Shown here in pieces: positions 1 to 6,289 of a DNA stretch of 8,506 nt. Each line of letters opens with the position of its first letter. Within the stretch, counting starts at the first letter, position 1. The notes beneath the pieces are model-generated. The model had not been told where the DNA came from and ran no database searches. It saw only the letters and a list, made by a program, of their open reading frames with translations. The position numbers and the translations under genes are program-made. This stretch comes from an uncultured Erysipelotrichales bacterium (GTDB lineage Bacteria; Bacillota_I; Bacilli_A; Erysipelotrichales; Coprobacillaceae), in assembly GCA_934754755.1 (NCBI GenBank), contig CAKVJS010000040.1:1-8506 (forward strand), written 5' to 3'.

Positions 1-43
1 ACAAATAGGAGCCCCTAAGATCCGGCAATCGATAAATCCATAA
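1..43 (+). CDS. 3' end of an upstream gene (partial, tentative)
   Basis: The frame starting at base 2 reads QIGAPKIRQSINP and stops at TAA 41-43; the other two + frames stop within the first 18 bases. In siphophage operons the gene before the tail tube usually encodes a tail terminator or head-tail joining protein, so this could be its C-terminus. Only 13 residues are visible, so family cannot be judged and chance openness is possible. Confidence 0.3.
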   Translation, partial: QIGAPKIRQSINP

Positions 44-104
44 AGTAGCGGATAAAAGATTGATATGGAAAGTATACAAATTTATTATAAAAAAAATAGA
101 AAAT

Positions 105-109
105 GGAGG
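105..109 (+). promoter_or_regulatory. Ribosome-binding site of the tail tube gene
   Basis: GGAGG lies 8 bases before the ATG at 118. It overlaps the upstream in-frame ATG at 103, which therefore cannot be served by it, so 118 is the start to use. Confidence 0.8.
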
Positions 110-117
110 AATTTATT

Positions 118-585
118 ATGGCAGCACAAGGAGTATACCCAGTATATAATTGTAAATTAAAAGTAGGTGTGAAGGGATTAGCTAGTAGTGATAACGATTT
201 AAAGGAAATTGCTGAATTAGAAAGTATTGATATCAAAATAGATGCGGAAGCAGAAGAATGGAAAACGATGTCCAGTGAGGGATGGGCAAGCGCTATGTTA
301 ACAGCGAAAGCTTACAGTATTGAAGCAAAAGGGAAACGATCTATTGGAGATCCCGCAAATGATTATATCTTTGGTACGGCCTTTAAAAATGGATTAGATT
401 GTGGTACTAAGTTTAATTTAGTCTTTCCGGATGGAGGTATTTTAAAGGGAGATGTTATCGTAAATGTTGCCAGTGTAGGTGGTGGAGAAGCTACTGCAAT
501 CGGGGCTATTGAGTTTACTTTAAAGGGTAATGGTAAGCCACAATATGTAGCAGCAACGCCAGCTAATCCTGGAGGTAAAGGGTAA
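118..585 (+). CDS. Phage major tail tube protein
   Basis: Encodes 155 residues when started at the ATG at 118, which has GGAGG 8 bases upstream. An in-frame ATG at 103 would add five residues but lies on the ribosome-binding site. The protein is probably the subunit that polymerises into the tube of a non-contractile tail. The sequence fits the TP901-1-like major tail protein group: an acidic 'EAEEWKTM' stretch (residues 43-51), then 'GWASAMLTAKAYSIEAKGKR' (55-74), a 'GDPANDYIFG' turn (77-86), and a C-terminal beta-rich half ending in 'AIEFTLKGNGKPQY' (130-143) with a Gly/Pro/Ala tail. Length is usual for tube proteins. Its place directly before a frameshifting chaperone pair and the tape measure gene strongly supports the role. 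The stop overlaps the next start by one base (TAATG). No sheath gene is present in the window, consistent with a siphovirus, though a sheath gene could lie upstream of the window. Confidence 0.82.
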   Translation: MAAQGVYPVYNCKLKVGVKGLASSDNDLKEIAELESIDIKIDAEAEEWKTMSSEGWASAMLTAKAYSIEAKGKRSIGDPANDYIFGTAFKNGLDCGTKFNLVFPDGGILKGDVIVNVASVGGGEATAIGAIEFTLKGNGKPQYVAATPANPGGKG

Positions 586-959
586 TGGCACGAAAGTATG
601 ATATCATTGATATTCTAAAGGATAAAAATCAAAAGCCTTTTGTAGTGATCGATGAAAATCACAGTTTTACTATTAATACTAGTAAAACTACAGCTTTAAA
701 ATTAATGGCTATAGCTGTTGATACAGATAAATTATCAGATAGTAAGACAATGAATAACAGTGCCGATGCAAGGATGAATTCCGTTAATATGATAAAATCA
801 TTGGATAAAATTATTCTTATTGCTCTAGGCGAAGAAGCGTTTGATTATATTAAATCATTACAGTTAACAATGTCTGCTGAGATGGTAATTGTAGAGACTA
901 TCATGGCTGGTATATCGGATCTAACAGTTGAGGAGATGCATGAAACACAAAAAAAGTAG
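585..959 (+). CDS. Tail assembly chaperone, short form (gpG-like)
   Basis: Encodes 124 residues, largely helical in appearance, starting at an ATG that overlaps the stop of the tail tube gene; GGAGG at 571-575 sits 9 bases upstream. By analogy with lambda gpG and Gram-positive phage counterparts, it should bind the tape measure protein and keep it soluble while tube subunits assemble around it; it is normally absent from the finished virion. Sequence features are an N-terminal beta-like 'KPFVVIDENHSFTINTS' stretch (residues 17-33), then amphipathic helices with 'SLDKIILIALGEEAFDYI' (72-89). I identify it by position, size and the frameshift signal at its last codons, not by a diagnostic motif. 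It ends CAA AAA AAG TAG, with the slippery heptamer at 950-956. Confidence 0.78.
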   Translation: MARKYDIIDILKDKNQKPFVVIDENHSFTINTSKTTALKLMAIAVDTDKLSDSKTMNNSADARMNSVNMIKSLDKIILIALGEEAFDYIKSLQLTMSAEMVIVETIMAGISDLTVEEMHETQKK

Positions 960-1288
960 AGTCTTGGTACGACATCTTTGATGATTTTGAGTTAATTGAA
1001 GCTTCTTTCGCTATGCAGTATCCCCAAAAAGATTTACATAGTGAGGATATGGATTGGCGAGAGTTTAAGGTATTGTTAGCAGGCTTGGGGGTAAATACAC
1101 CCCTTGGCCAAATTATTGCTATACGTAGTGAGGATGATCCTAATATGATATCTTCTTTTACAAAAGATCAAAAGAGAATTAGAGATGAGTATCGAAAAAA
1201 ACAAAATAATAGGTTATTAGTAAACGACCAGATTAAAGATATAAGTAATGTAAGTGTACAGGATGTACTCTCCAATTTATTTGGTTAA
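585..1288 (+). CDS. Tail assembly chaperone, frameshift fusion (gpGT-like)
   Basis: Predicted join 585-956 plus 956-1288, giving 234 residues: the 124 of the short form plus 110 from the -1 frame. After slipping at A AAA AAG, the ribosome reads GTA GAG TCT TGG, giving 'VESWYDIFDDFELIEASFAM', continuous with the open frame to TAA 1286-1288. That frame has an ATG at 1013 but no ribosome-binding site before it, and sense coding continues upstream of it to 956, so an independent start is unlikely. The extension contains 'MDWREFKVLLAGLG' followed by 'TPLGQIIAIRSEDDP', a pattern I associate with the phage Gp15-type chaperone family, and a basic 'KDQKRIRDEYRKKQNN' helix. In lambda the T extension recruits tail tube subunits to the tape measure; the same role is inferred here. 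Confidence 0.83.
931..956 (+). other. Programmed -1 ribosomal frameshift site
   Basis: The heptamer A AAA AAG (950-956) is in the correct register, with zero-frame codons CAA AAA AAG directly before the TAG stop at 957-959. Both tRNAs can re-pair on AAA AAA after a one-base backward slip. An AGGAG motif at 931-935 ends 14 bases before the heptamer, close to the distance at which internal Shine-Dalgarno sequences stimulate -1 slipping in dnaX. Downstream I see only a weak stem, CATC-TTT-GATG at 973-983. The heptamer and register are seen directly; its efficiency is unknown. Confidence 0.88.
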
Positions 1289-1323
1289 TCAAGTCTAAAT
1301 TTTATTAGAAAGGAGTTGATGTT

Positions 1324-3096
1324 GTGGCTGATAATATAGAAAACGTATCATCAGATCTGGGTATAACAGATCCAGAGAGTGATTTGAATATGGGTGAAAA
1401 AGATGTACAAGGTTTTGATGCTAACTTAGAAGCAATGTTTGATGGATTGACAGAAAAGGTAGAGTCAATGTTACATGGTGTGCAATCAAAATTTGATCAT
1501 ACCATGGATACAATGCAACGTAGTGCGAAACAGGCGGTACAATGGATTGAGAATCTATTTAAAAACTTATTTGTCGAGCAGGCAGAACAAGACTTTAGTG
1601 ATGAAACACAAGAGATAAAGCCAGAGGCAAAAGTAAAATCATCCCAAGCTAATGCGCCACCAAGTGGGGACGGACAAGATAGTATAGATACAAAAAGTGT
1701 GAATGATAGTTTTTCTTCATTAAATCGTTTAAGTAATATTCTGGATAACATAGCTAAAAAATCCTTACCTAAATTGTCCACGGGTTTTAAAAAACTAGAA
1801 CCTGATTTCAATAAATTGTCTGGGATATCTAAGGATTTATCTGAACAATTATCAAAATTAGGGTTAAAAGGGTTAAGTAGTGATGTGAAGGATATGGGGA
1901 CTGTTTTTGAGGGATTATCAAATGCAGAGAGTACCATAAGTGATGTTTCAGAAACTATAACTGGTGTGTCTTCAACAATAGGTGAACTTCAAACTACGTT
2001 AACTGCTTTAACTAGTGGATTTAGCCCCGTGATGTTAGCAATTGCTGCGGTTATTGCGATCGGTGTTTTATTATGGAATCACTGGGATGATATAAAGAAG
2101 ATAGCGGGACAAGTTTGGGAGACAATCTCTGGTGCTTTTTCAGGAGCTGTGGAATGGTTTAGTAGTTTATGTAGCACTGTATGGAGCGTAATCTGTGGAG
2201 TGTTTAGTGTCGTTGGAGGATTTTTCTTAGGGATTTGGCAAGGTATTTGTGATATCTTTATGGTTGCTCTTGAGTGGTTTAGCGGACTATGCAGCACAGT
2301 TTGGGAAGCTATATGCGCAGTGTTTAGTGTTGTCGGAGAATTTTTCGGAGGCATCTGGGACGGAATTTGTGAAATCTTTTCTGTTGTTGCAACCTGGTTT
2401 GGTGAACAATTTGGTAAGGCCTGGGATGGTATTACTGGAGCCTTTGCTAGCGTAGGTAAATTTTTTGGTGAGGTCTGGGACGGTATTTGTCGTGTCTTTG
2501 GTAATGTTGCTGGATGGTTTAAAGACAAATTTTCTGCAGCATGGAAAGCTGTTAAAGATGTATTTAGTGCCGGAGGTAAAGTGTTTAATGGTATCAAAGA
2601 CGGTATTCTTGATGGATTAAAATTTGTTATCAATGGGCTGATAGAAGGAATTAATACAATAATATCGGTTCCTTTTAAAGGTATTAATGGGGCCTTAAAA
2701 TTGGTTAGAGATATTGATTTACCTATTGTTGGTAAAGTTTTTGGATTCTTACCAACGATACCAACACCGAAAATACCAAAATTAGCTCATGGTGGTTACG
2801 TTAAGGCGAATACACCTCGGCTTGCAATGATTGGTGATAATCAACATCAAGGTGAGATCGTAGCACCGGAGGATAAATTATATAGTACCACAGCACAAGC
2901 TGTGCGTGATTTTATGGGTAACGGAAGTAACGTTACCCCAGATGTGATTGAGGCAATCCAAGCTACCCATGTATTGCTTAGAGAGATCATCCAAGTGATT
3001 GATAACAAAAATCTAACAATAGGTGATCGTGAGATTGCATCATCGGCTCGCCGAGGCGAAAGACAATTAGGCCATAATTTTGGCTTTAATTTATAA
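1324..3096 (+). CDS. Tail tape measure protein
   Basis: Encodes 590 residues from a GTG start with AAAGGAG (1309-1315) 8 bases upstream. It sets tail length and is threaded inside the tube. The N-terminal 230 residues are polar, Ser/Lys/Asp-rich and probably coiled coil. A hydrophobic segment follows at residues 233-251 ('VMLAIAAVIAIGVLLW'), a candidate membrane-inserting stretch. Residues 260-439 form a Trp/Phe/Gly-rich tandem repeat of 40 residues (listed separately). The C-terminus carries 'HGGYVKANTPRLAMIGD' and 'GEIVAPEDKLYS', close to the GG...lavvGE...EaIvP pattern common near the end of tape measure proteins. No peptidase or transglycosylase domain is evident. The length is short for the family; at roughly 1.5 angstrom per residue it would imply a tail near 90 nm (inference from the known length rule). 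An out-of-frame ATG at 1319 opens only six codons. Confidence 0.88.
   Translation: MADNIENVSSDLGITDPESDLNMGEKDVQGFDANLEAMFDGLTEKVESMLHGVQSKFDHTMDTMQRSAKQAVQWIENLFKNLFVEQAEQDFSDETQEIKPEAKVKSSQANAPPSGDGQDSIDTKSVNDSFSSLNRLSNILDNIAKKSLPKLSTGFKKLEPDFNKLSGISKDLSEQLSKLGLKGLSSDVKDMGTVFEGLSNAESTISDVSETITGVSSTIGELQTTLTALTSGFSPVMLAIAAVIAIGVLLWNHWDDIKKIAGQVWETISGAFSGAVEWFSSLCSTVWSVICGVFSVVGGFFLGIWQGICDIFMVALEWFSGLCSTVWEAICAVFSVVGEFFGGIWDGICEIFSVVATWFGEQFGKAWDGITGAFASVGKFFGEVWDGICRVFGNVAGWFKDKFSAAWKAVKDVFSAGGKVFNGIKDGILDGLKFVINGLIEGINTIISVPFKGINGALKLVRDIDLPIVGKVFGFLPTIPTPKIPKLAHGGYVKANTPRLAMIGDNQHQGEIVAPEDKLYSTTAQAVRDFMGNGSNVTPDVIEAIQATHVLLREIIQVIDNKNLTIGDREIASSARRGERQLGHNFGFNL
2101..2640 (+). repeat. 120-bp (40-residue) tandem repeat in the tape measure gene
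   Basis: The coding sequence is periodic with a unit of exactly 120 bases, each made of two 60-base halves. Complete units lie at 2161-2280, 2281-2400 and 2401-2520, with a half unit before (2101-2160) and a decayed unit after (2521-2640). The first half of each unit has Trp at codon 8 (VWSVICGVFSVVGG, VWEAICAVFSVVGE, AWDGITGAFASVGK, AWKAVKDVFSAGGK). The second has Trp at codon 6 and ends in WF (EWF, EWF, TWF, GWF). The first two full units are most alike; similarity falls to the right. No indels disturb the register across 4.5 units. Confidence 0.9.
2889..2938 (+). other. Two adjacent perfect hairpins inside the tape measure gene
   Basis: CACAGC (2889-2894) pairs with GCTGTG (2899-2904) across an ACAA loop. 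GGGTAACG (2916-2923) pairs with CGTTACCC (2931-2938) across a 7-base loop. Both are perfect and only 11 bases apart, within the last 210 bases of the gene. There is no T-run after either, so they are not intrinsic terminators. Function unknown; chance is possible. Confidence 0.45.
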
Positions 3097-3107
3097 AGGT
3101 GGTGATC
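3096..3107 (+). promoter_or_regulatory. Ribosome-binding site fixing the start at 3110
   Basis: AAGGTGGTGATC matches the full anti-Shine-Dalgarno complement AAGGAGGTGATC with one mismatch and sits just before the ATG at 3110. It begins in the stop codon of the tape measure gene, so translation of the two genes is probably coupled. A TTG at 3080 opens the same frame earlier but has no such site. Confidence 0.8.
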
Positions 3108-3109
3108 AG

Positions 3110-3478
3110 ATGGCTATAATAGTAAATGGATATACTTTACCAGATCCTGACATTGGTATAAAAATCGGCCTCTCGACAACGGTAAATAGTGTACGTAATG
3201 CTAATAATGTGTTAGTTGGTGAAAAAGTTGGACGGGATCTGTATAAAATTGATGGTCTCAAATGGACGTTTTTAGAGGCATCGGAGTGGGCGCGAATATT
3301 ACAAGCTACTTCTCCTTTTTATGTTGATGTTACTTTCAATGATCCTGTAACAGATACTAAAAAAACAATAAAAATGTATGTGAATGAGCAAGAGGGTGAG
3401 CCAGTACAGGATGGCAATGGTAACGTGGTTAGATATAAAAATTGTAAATTTGAGTTAATTGATGTGGGGGTGATCTAA
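3110..3478 (+). CDS. Small distal-tail/baseplate protein
   Basis: Encodes 122 residues from the ATG at 3110, 13 bases after the tape measure stop. It contains 'NSVRNANNVLVGEKVGRD' (residues 26-43), then 'KIDGLKWTFLEASEWARIL' (46-64) and 'FYVDVTFNDPVTDTKKTIKM' (70-89). This arrangement (RNANG-like motif, basic stretch, W..L...EW..IL, then F.V...DP) is one I recognise from small proteins encoded between the tape measure and hub genes in many Bacillota siphophages, usually named only 'phage tail protein'. Predicted all-beta character and position suggest a part of the distal tail ring or hub connector. It is much shorter than a classical Dit protein and lacks a carbohydrate-binding arm. Family assignment is from memory of the pattern; the precise role is inferred. 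Confidence 0.65.
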   Translation: MAIIVNGYTLPDPDIGIKIGLSTTVNSVRNANNVLVGEKVGRDLYKIDGLKWTFLEASEWARILQATSPFYVDVTFNDPVTDTKKTIKMYVNEQEGEPVQDGNGNVVRYKNCKFELIDVGVI

Positions 3479-3479
3479 C

Positions 3480-5885
3480 GTGTTGCCAGTTAGTGATGAT
3501 TATAAAATACAAATGCAACAGCCAGATCGACCCCGGGCTTTTGCCCGGATTAGCTACTATTTTGTAAGTGTTGAGGCGCAGGAAAAAGCAACCTTTAATG
3601 CTAATCAATCACAAAATTATAGCTTGTTTAGTTGCTCTCCACAGGCTTTGTTAGATGACAAAGAGCCAAAATCGAGTTATGCAACATTTGAGGATAACCT
3701 ACTATCTACCGCATCGGATAATCGATATATTATTTTTGATACGTTTGATACATGTACGGATAAGGTAGTATCGAATGATGTTTGTGGTGAAAATAGAACT
3801 TTTAGTAAACCTCCTACGATCGTATTTGATCTACCAAAGCCATTAAGTATACAAGGCATTAGTTTGGTATTCGATAGTATTGGTGGTAATTACGCAACAG
3901 AGTTTGATGTAATGTTTATCAGTAAAGATGATAAAAAACAAATTACTGTAACGGACTGTACATCATATGAGTATGAGACAGAAAAAATAAGTATGGATAA
4001 TGTAAAAACTGTAAGACTTGCAATCCGACGGTGGTCAAAGCCACATCAACGGGCTCGTCTAAATAGTTTGTTATTTGGCACGAAAATGGTGATAAGTAAT
4101 GATCAATTAGCTGATAGTGGCATGACACATGATAGATACGTTGATTTGTTAAGTGTAAGTCTATCACATAATGAGTTATCTTTTAGTATTCATAATATTA
4201 ATGGTGATTATAATGCTTTAAACCCAACAGGTAAATGGCGCTTTGTTGAACCTGACCAAAAGGTGACGGTAGAATACGGTAGACAGATTGATAGATCTAT
4301 TGAGTGGCTAAAAGCTGATACACTATTTTTAGATGGAGATATACAGGTAACGGATAAAACGGTTACTTTCAAGGCTATCGATGCCTTATCTAAAATGCAA
4401 GGTGAGGTATATGGAGCTAAATGGCAGGATTATTATGTGCCGTTGCATGCTAGTAAGGATCGCCCAATAGCAACGCCTTTCTTTGCGGCAAAATGGGTTG
4501 GTATATCACTTTATAAACTGGCTAAATCTATTTTAGATTATTATAATGATAATTATAAGAAGGTAAAGTATGTATTAGATCCATGTTTAGAGGAAATAGT
4601 AACCTATAAATGCTTGGGAGAAATGGATGTTAAAAATGCATTGCAATTAATTGCTAATGCGGGACATTGCATATTATATGCGGATGAGGATGGTGTTATC
4701 ACCTTTAAAAATGCATTAAATCCGAAAATTACAATTAATGCATCGAATAATTGCCCGATCAGTAATATCAATAGTGCTTATAATGAATCTAGATTGCCTG
4801 ATCAGGCTTATGTGCTATTTGAAGAGAACTATTTTAGTACAGCAAGTAATACATTAATTGTAGCAGATGATGATTATCAACACCTCAGCAGAGTTGGTTA
4901 TATAAGTAGTATCATATCTGATAAAAACGGTGGTTTTAGCAATAAACCTGTTATTACTATCGACTACTCGATTGCTGTATCTTTATATGCATTACCAATC
5001 ACGTTTGATAATGTGATGGGAGGATACGCAACTAACTTTACTATTGATATTTATTTAGCTAATAAAATTATTCATACAGAAAAAATCAAGAATAATAAAA
5101 AGGTAAGCTACTCATTCATTAAAAAAATAGCTAAAATGGATAAGGTAGTAATAACGATAGAATCTTGGTCTAAAGCTTACCAACGTTGTATTATTAATGG
5201 TATTAGTGGGGGTAGAGTTAACGACTTTTATTTAGACTTTAATAGTGCTATGCAAAAGCCAATTGTAACGAATTCTGAAAAAATAAAACAAATTGATGTA
5301 AGCTTTTATGACAATGCTACTAAAACAGATGACTTGTTTGATGATCCGGACAAACTACCAGAACTTAAGTTTGAATGTATTAAATTAGAAAATGGTATAG
5401 CCTACTATAAAACAACGCATGAACCTATCAATATGATTGCAGATATGGTAATTGATGGGGGAGACGAAATCAATGGTAATGGAGTTATTCCAGGTACAGA
5501 AGAATTTTATACAGCAAGTACTAAGTTTTGTGTAAAGTGGGAATTAAATACGCCTCCTCCAACCCCTGTAACTAATCTATATAAACAGGAGTTAGCTGAG
5601 CATATCGCTAGTATACAATTTAATGATAAAGGTATTACTAAATCATTTAAAAACGAGTTAATTACTAATAAGGAACACGCTGAATTAATAGCCAGATGGT
5701 TGTATGACTATATAGCTAAAACAAGTTCCCTTAAGGTAAATTACCGAGGGAATCCGGAGGTTGTACCATTTGATACGATCTATATTCAATCAAGTTTTGA
5801 GGATTATTCAGTATCGTGTGTGCAATCGAATAAAATTACGTTTGATGGTGGAATGAACGGTGAAATGGAGGTAATCAAAATATGA
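3480..5885 (+). CDS. Tail hub/baseplate protein with duplicated inserted domain
   Basis: Encodes 801 residues. The GTG at 3480 is preceded by GGGGGTGAT at 3466-3474; TTG at 3483 is a possible alternative. It probably forms the tail-tip hub (gp27/Tal-like) beneath the tape measure protein. The N-terminal part (1-30, resuming at about 218-305) has short beta segments such as 'VDLLSVSLSHNELSFSIHN' and 'VTFKAIDALSKM'. Residues 340-420 hold a helix-beta segment ('MDVKNALQLIANAGHCILYA'). The C-terminal 'NELITNKEHAELIARWLYDY' (725-744) plus 'LKVNYRGNPEVVPFDTIYI' (751-769) is a pattern typical of hub proteins of Clostridia-type phages. Two copies of a domain of about 135 residues lie at 66-200 and 444-578. 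No muralytic or peptidase motif is visible, so it is not an obvious tail-associated lysin. Its stop overlaps the next gene by four bases (ATGA). Confidence 0.72.
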   Translation: MLPVSDDYKIQMQQPDRPRAFARISYYFVSVEAQEKATFNANQSQNYSLFSCSPQALLDDKEPKSSYATFEDNLLSTASDNRYIIFDTFDTCTDKVVSNDVCGENRTFSKPPTIVFDLPKPLSIQGISLVFDSIGGNYATEFDVMFISKDDKKQITVTDCTSYEYETEKISMDNVKTVRLAIRRWSKPHQRARLNSLLFGTKMVISNDQLADSGMTHDRYVDLLSVSLSHNELSFSIHNINGDYNALNPTGKWRFVEPDQKVTVEYGRQIDRSIEWLKADTLFLDGDIQVTDKTVTFKAIDALSKMQGEVYGAKWQDYYVPLHASKDRPIATPFFAAKWVGISLYKLAKSILDYYNDNYKKVKYVLDPCLEEIVTYKCLGEMDVKNALQLIANAGHCILYADEDGVITFKNALNPKITINASNNCPISNINSAYNESRLPDQAYVLFEENYFSTASNTLIVADDDYQHLSRVGYISSIISDKNGGFSNKPVITIDYSIAVSLYALPITFDNVMGGYATNFTIDIYLANKIIHTEKIKNNKKVSYSFIKKIAKMDKVVITIESWSKAYQRCIINGISGGRVNDFYLDFNSAMQKPIVTNSEKIKQIDVSFYDNATKTDDLFDDPDKLPELKFECIKLENGIAYYKTTHEPINMIADMVIDGGDEINGNGVIPGTEEFYTASTKFCVKWELNTPPPTPVTNLYKQELAEHIASIQFNDKGITKSFKNELITNKEHAELIARWLYDYIAKTSSLKVNYRGNPEVVPFDTIYIQSSFEDYSVSCVQSNKITFDGGMNGEMEVIKI
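3533..3548 (+). other. All-GC hairpin near the start of the hub gene
   Basis: CCGGGC (3533-3538), a TTTT loop and GCCCGG (3543-3548) form a perfect 6-bp stem of only G and C, 53 bases after the start codon. The codons used (CCC, CGG, GCC, CGG) stand out in this AT-rich gene. It could slow ribosomes or protect mRNA; no T-run follows, so it is not a terminator. Confidence 0.5.
3675..4079 (+). repeat. Inserted domain of the hub protein, copy 1
   Basis: Residues 66-200 of the hub protein. Key blocks are 'FEDNLLSTAS', 'FSKPPTIVFD', 'FDSIGGNYATEFDV' and 'RRWSKPHQRARLN'. Each has a counterpart in copy 2 in the same order and at nearly the same spacing. The strand-rich pattern with an ending of the form 'RWSKP.QRARLN...FG' resembles galactose-binding-like (discoidin/F5-8C type) folds, which often bind carbohydrate; that fold call is inference. 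Confidence 0.75.
4809..5213 (+). repeat. Inserted domain of the hub protein, copy 2
   Basis: Residues 444-578 of the hub protein, with blocks 'FEENYFSTAS', 'FSNKPVITID', 'FDNVMGGYATNFTI' and 'ESWSKAYQRCIIN' matching copy 1. The copies are clearly related at protein level but strongly diverged, so the duplication is old or the two domains were acquired separately. Confidence 0.75.
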
Positions 5886-6289
5886 CAAAATGGATTAATC
5901 CAAAAACAAATTGGACAGGTAGTAAAGATGAGTATTTTAACTTGGATCCAGATTATAATAGAATTAAAGGGAATATTGAGTATGTAGCAGAGTTGGCTAA
6001 CCTGCTATATCGTGACTTTAATATACCTACGTTGGAAACACCACATTTTTTAGATATTCCAAAAGTATCTTTTTTTAATAAGACATCCGAAGCTATTACG
6101 ACGATACAGGAGCATACTTTTGAACCTGAGGGTTATGAAGCTTTACGCCATTATAGCCCCAATGGAACGGTATGGGATTGGATCGAACTAAATAAGATGG
6201 AAAATAATTTATTATTAATGCAAGAAACATTACAAAGGCAAAAAGATAACCGAAGAAGGTTATCTTTTAAGTTAGGAGGTAAATTTTAA
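5882..6289 (+). CDS. Conserved baseplate-region protein of unknown function
   Basis: Encodes 135 residues. The ATG lies within the stop of the hub gene (ATGA, 4-base overlap), with GGAGG at 5867-5871 inside the hub coding sequence. The start 'WINPKTNWTGSKDEYFNLDP' followed by 'DYNRIKGNIEYVAELANLLY' is a pattern I recognise in small proteins encoded next to tail-tip genes of Bacillota phages, where it has no established function. Near the end, 'WDWIELNKMENNLLLMQETL' (residues 100-119) looks like an amphipathic helix, then a basic 'RQKDNRRRLSFKLGGKF' tail. Soluble, no signal peptide or membrane segment. Position between hub and receptor-binding genes suggests an adaptor linking them (inference). 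Its last codons contain the perfect hairpin at 6241-6268. Confidence 0.6.
   Translation: MTKWINPKTNWTGSKDEYFNLDPDYNRIKGNIEYVAELANLLYRDFNIPTLETPHFLDIPKVSFFNKTSEAITTIQEHTFEPEGYEALRHYSPNGTVWDWIELNKMENNLLLMQETLQRQKDNRRRLSFKLGGKF
6241..6268 (+). other. Perfect 11-bp hairpin before the receptor-binding gene
   Basis: AAAAGATAACC (6241-6251), loop GAAGAA, and GGTTATCTTTT (6258-6268) form a perfect 11-bp stem that ends five bases before the AGGAGGT ribosome-binding site at 6274-6280. The A-tract, stem and TTTT layout looks like a weak, possibly two-way intrinsic terminator, but the T-run is only four bases and is itself paired. It lies wholly inside the coding sequence of the preceding gene. Confidence 0.65.

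Noticed and set aside
1013..1288. Independent 91-residue gene starting at ATG 1013
   Set aside because: No ribosome-binding site precedes it, and the same frame stays open back to the slippery heptamer with family-like sequence; it is the frameshift extension.
1319..1339. ATG 1319 close to the tape measure ribosome-binding site
   Set aside because: It reads six codons then TAG, out of frame with the tape measure gene. It could be a tiny leader peptide but nothing supports that, and GTG 1324 is better spaced.
1497..1937. Open frame of 146 codons on the - strand
   Set aside because: Fully antisense to the polar region of the tape measure gene, with no recognisable family and no neighbours on that strand.
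2079..2633. Open frame of 184 codons on the - strand
   Set aside because: It lies wholly opposite the tape measure repeat; the repeated codons keep the reverse frame open. Its sequence is a low-complexity Pro/Ser/Thr/Asn-rich string and no ribosome-binding site was evident.
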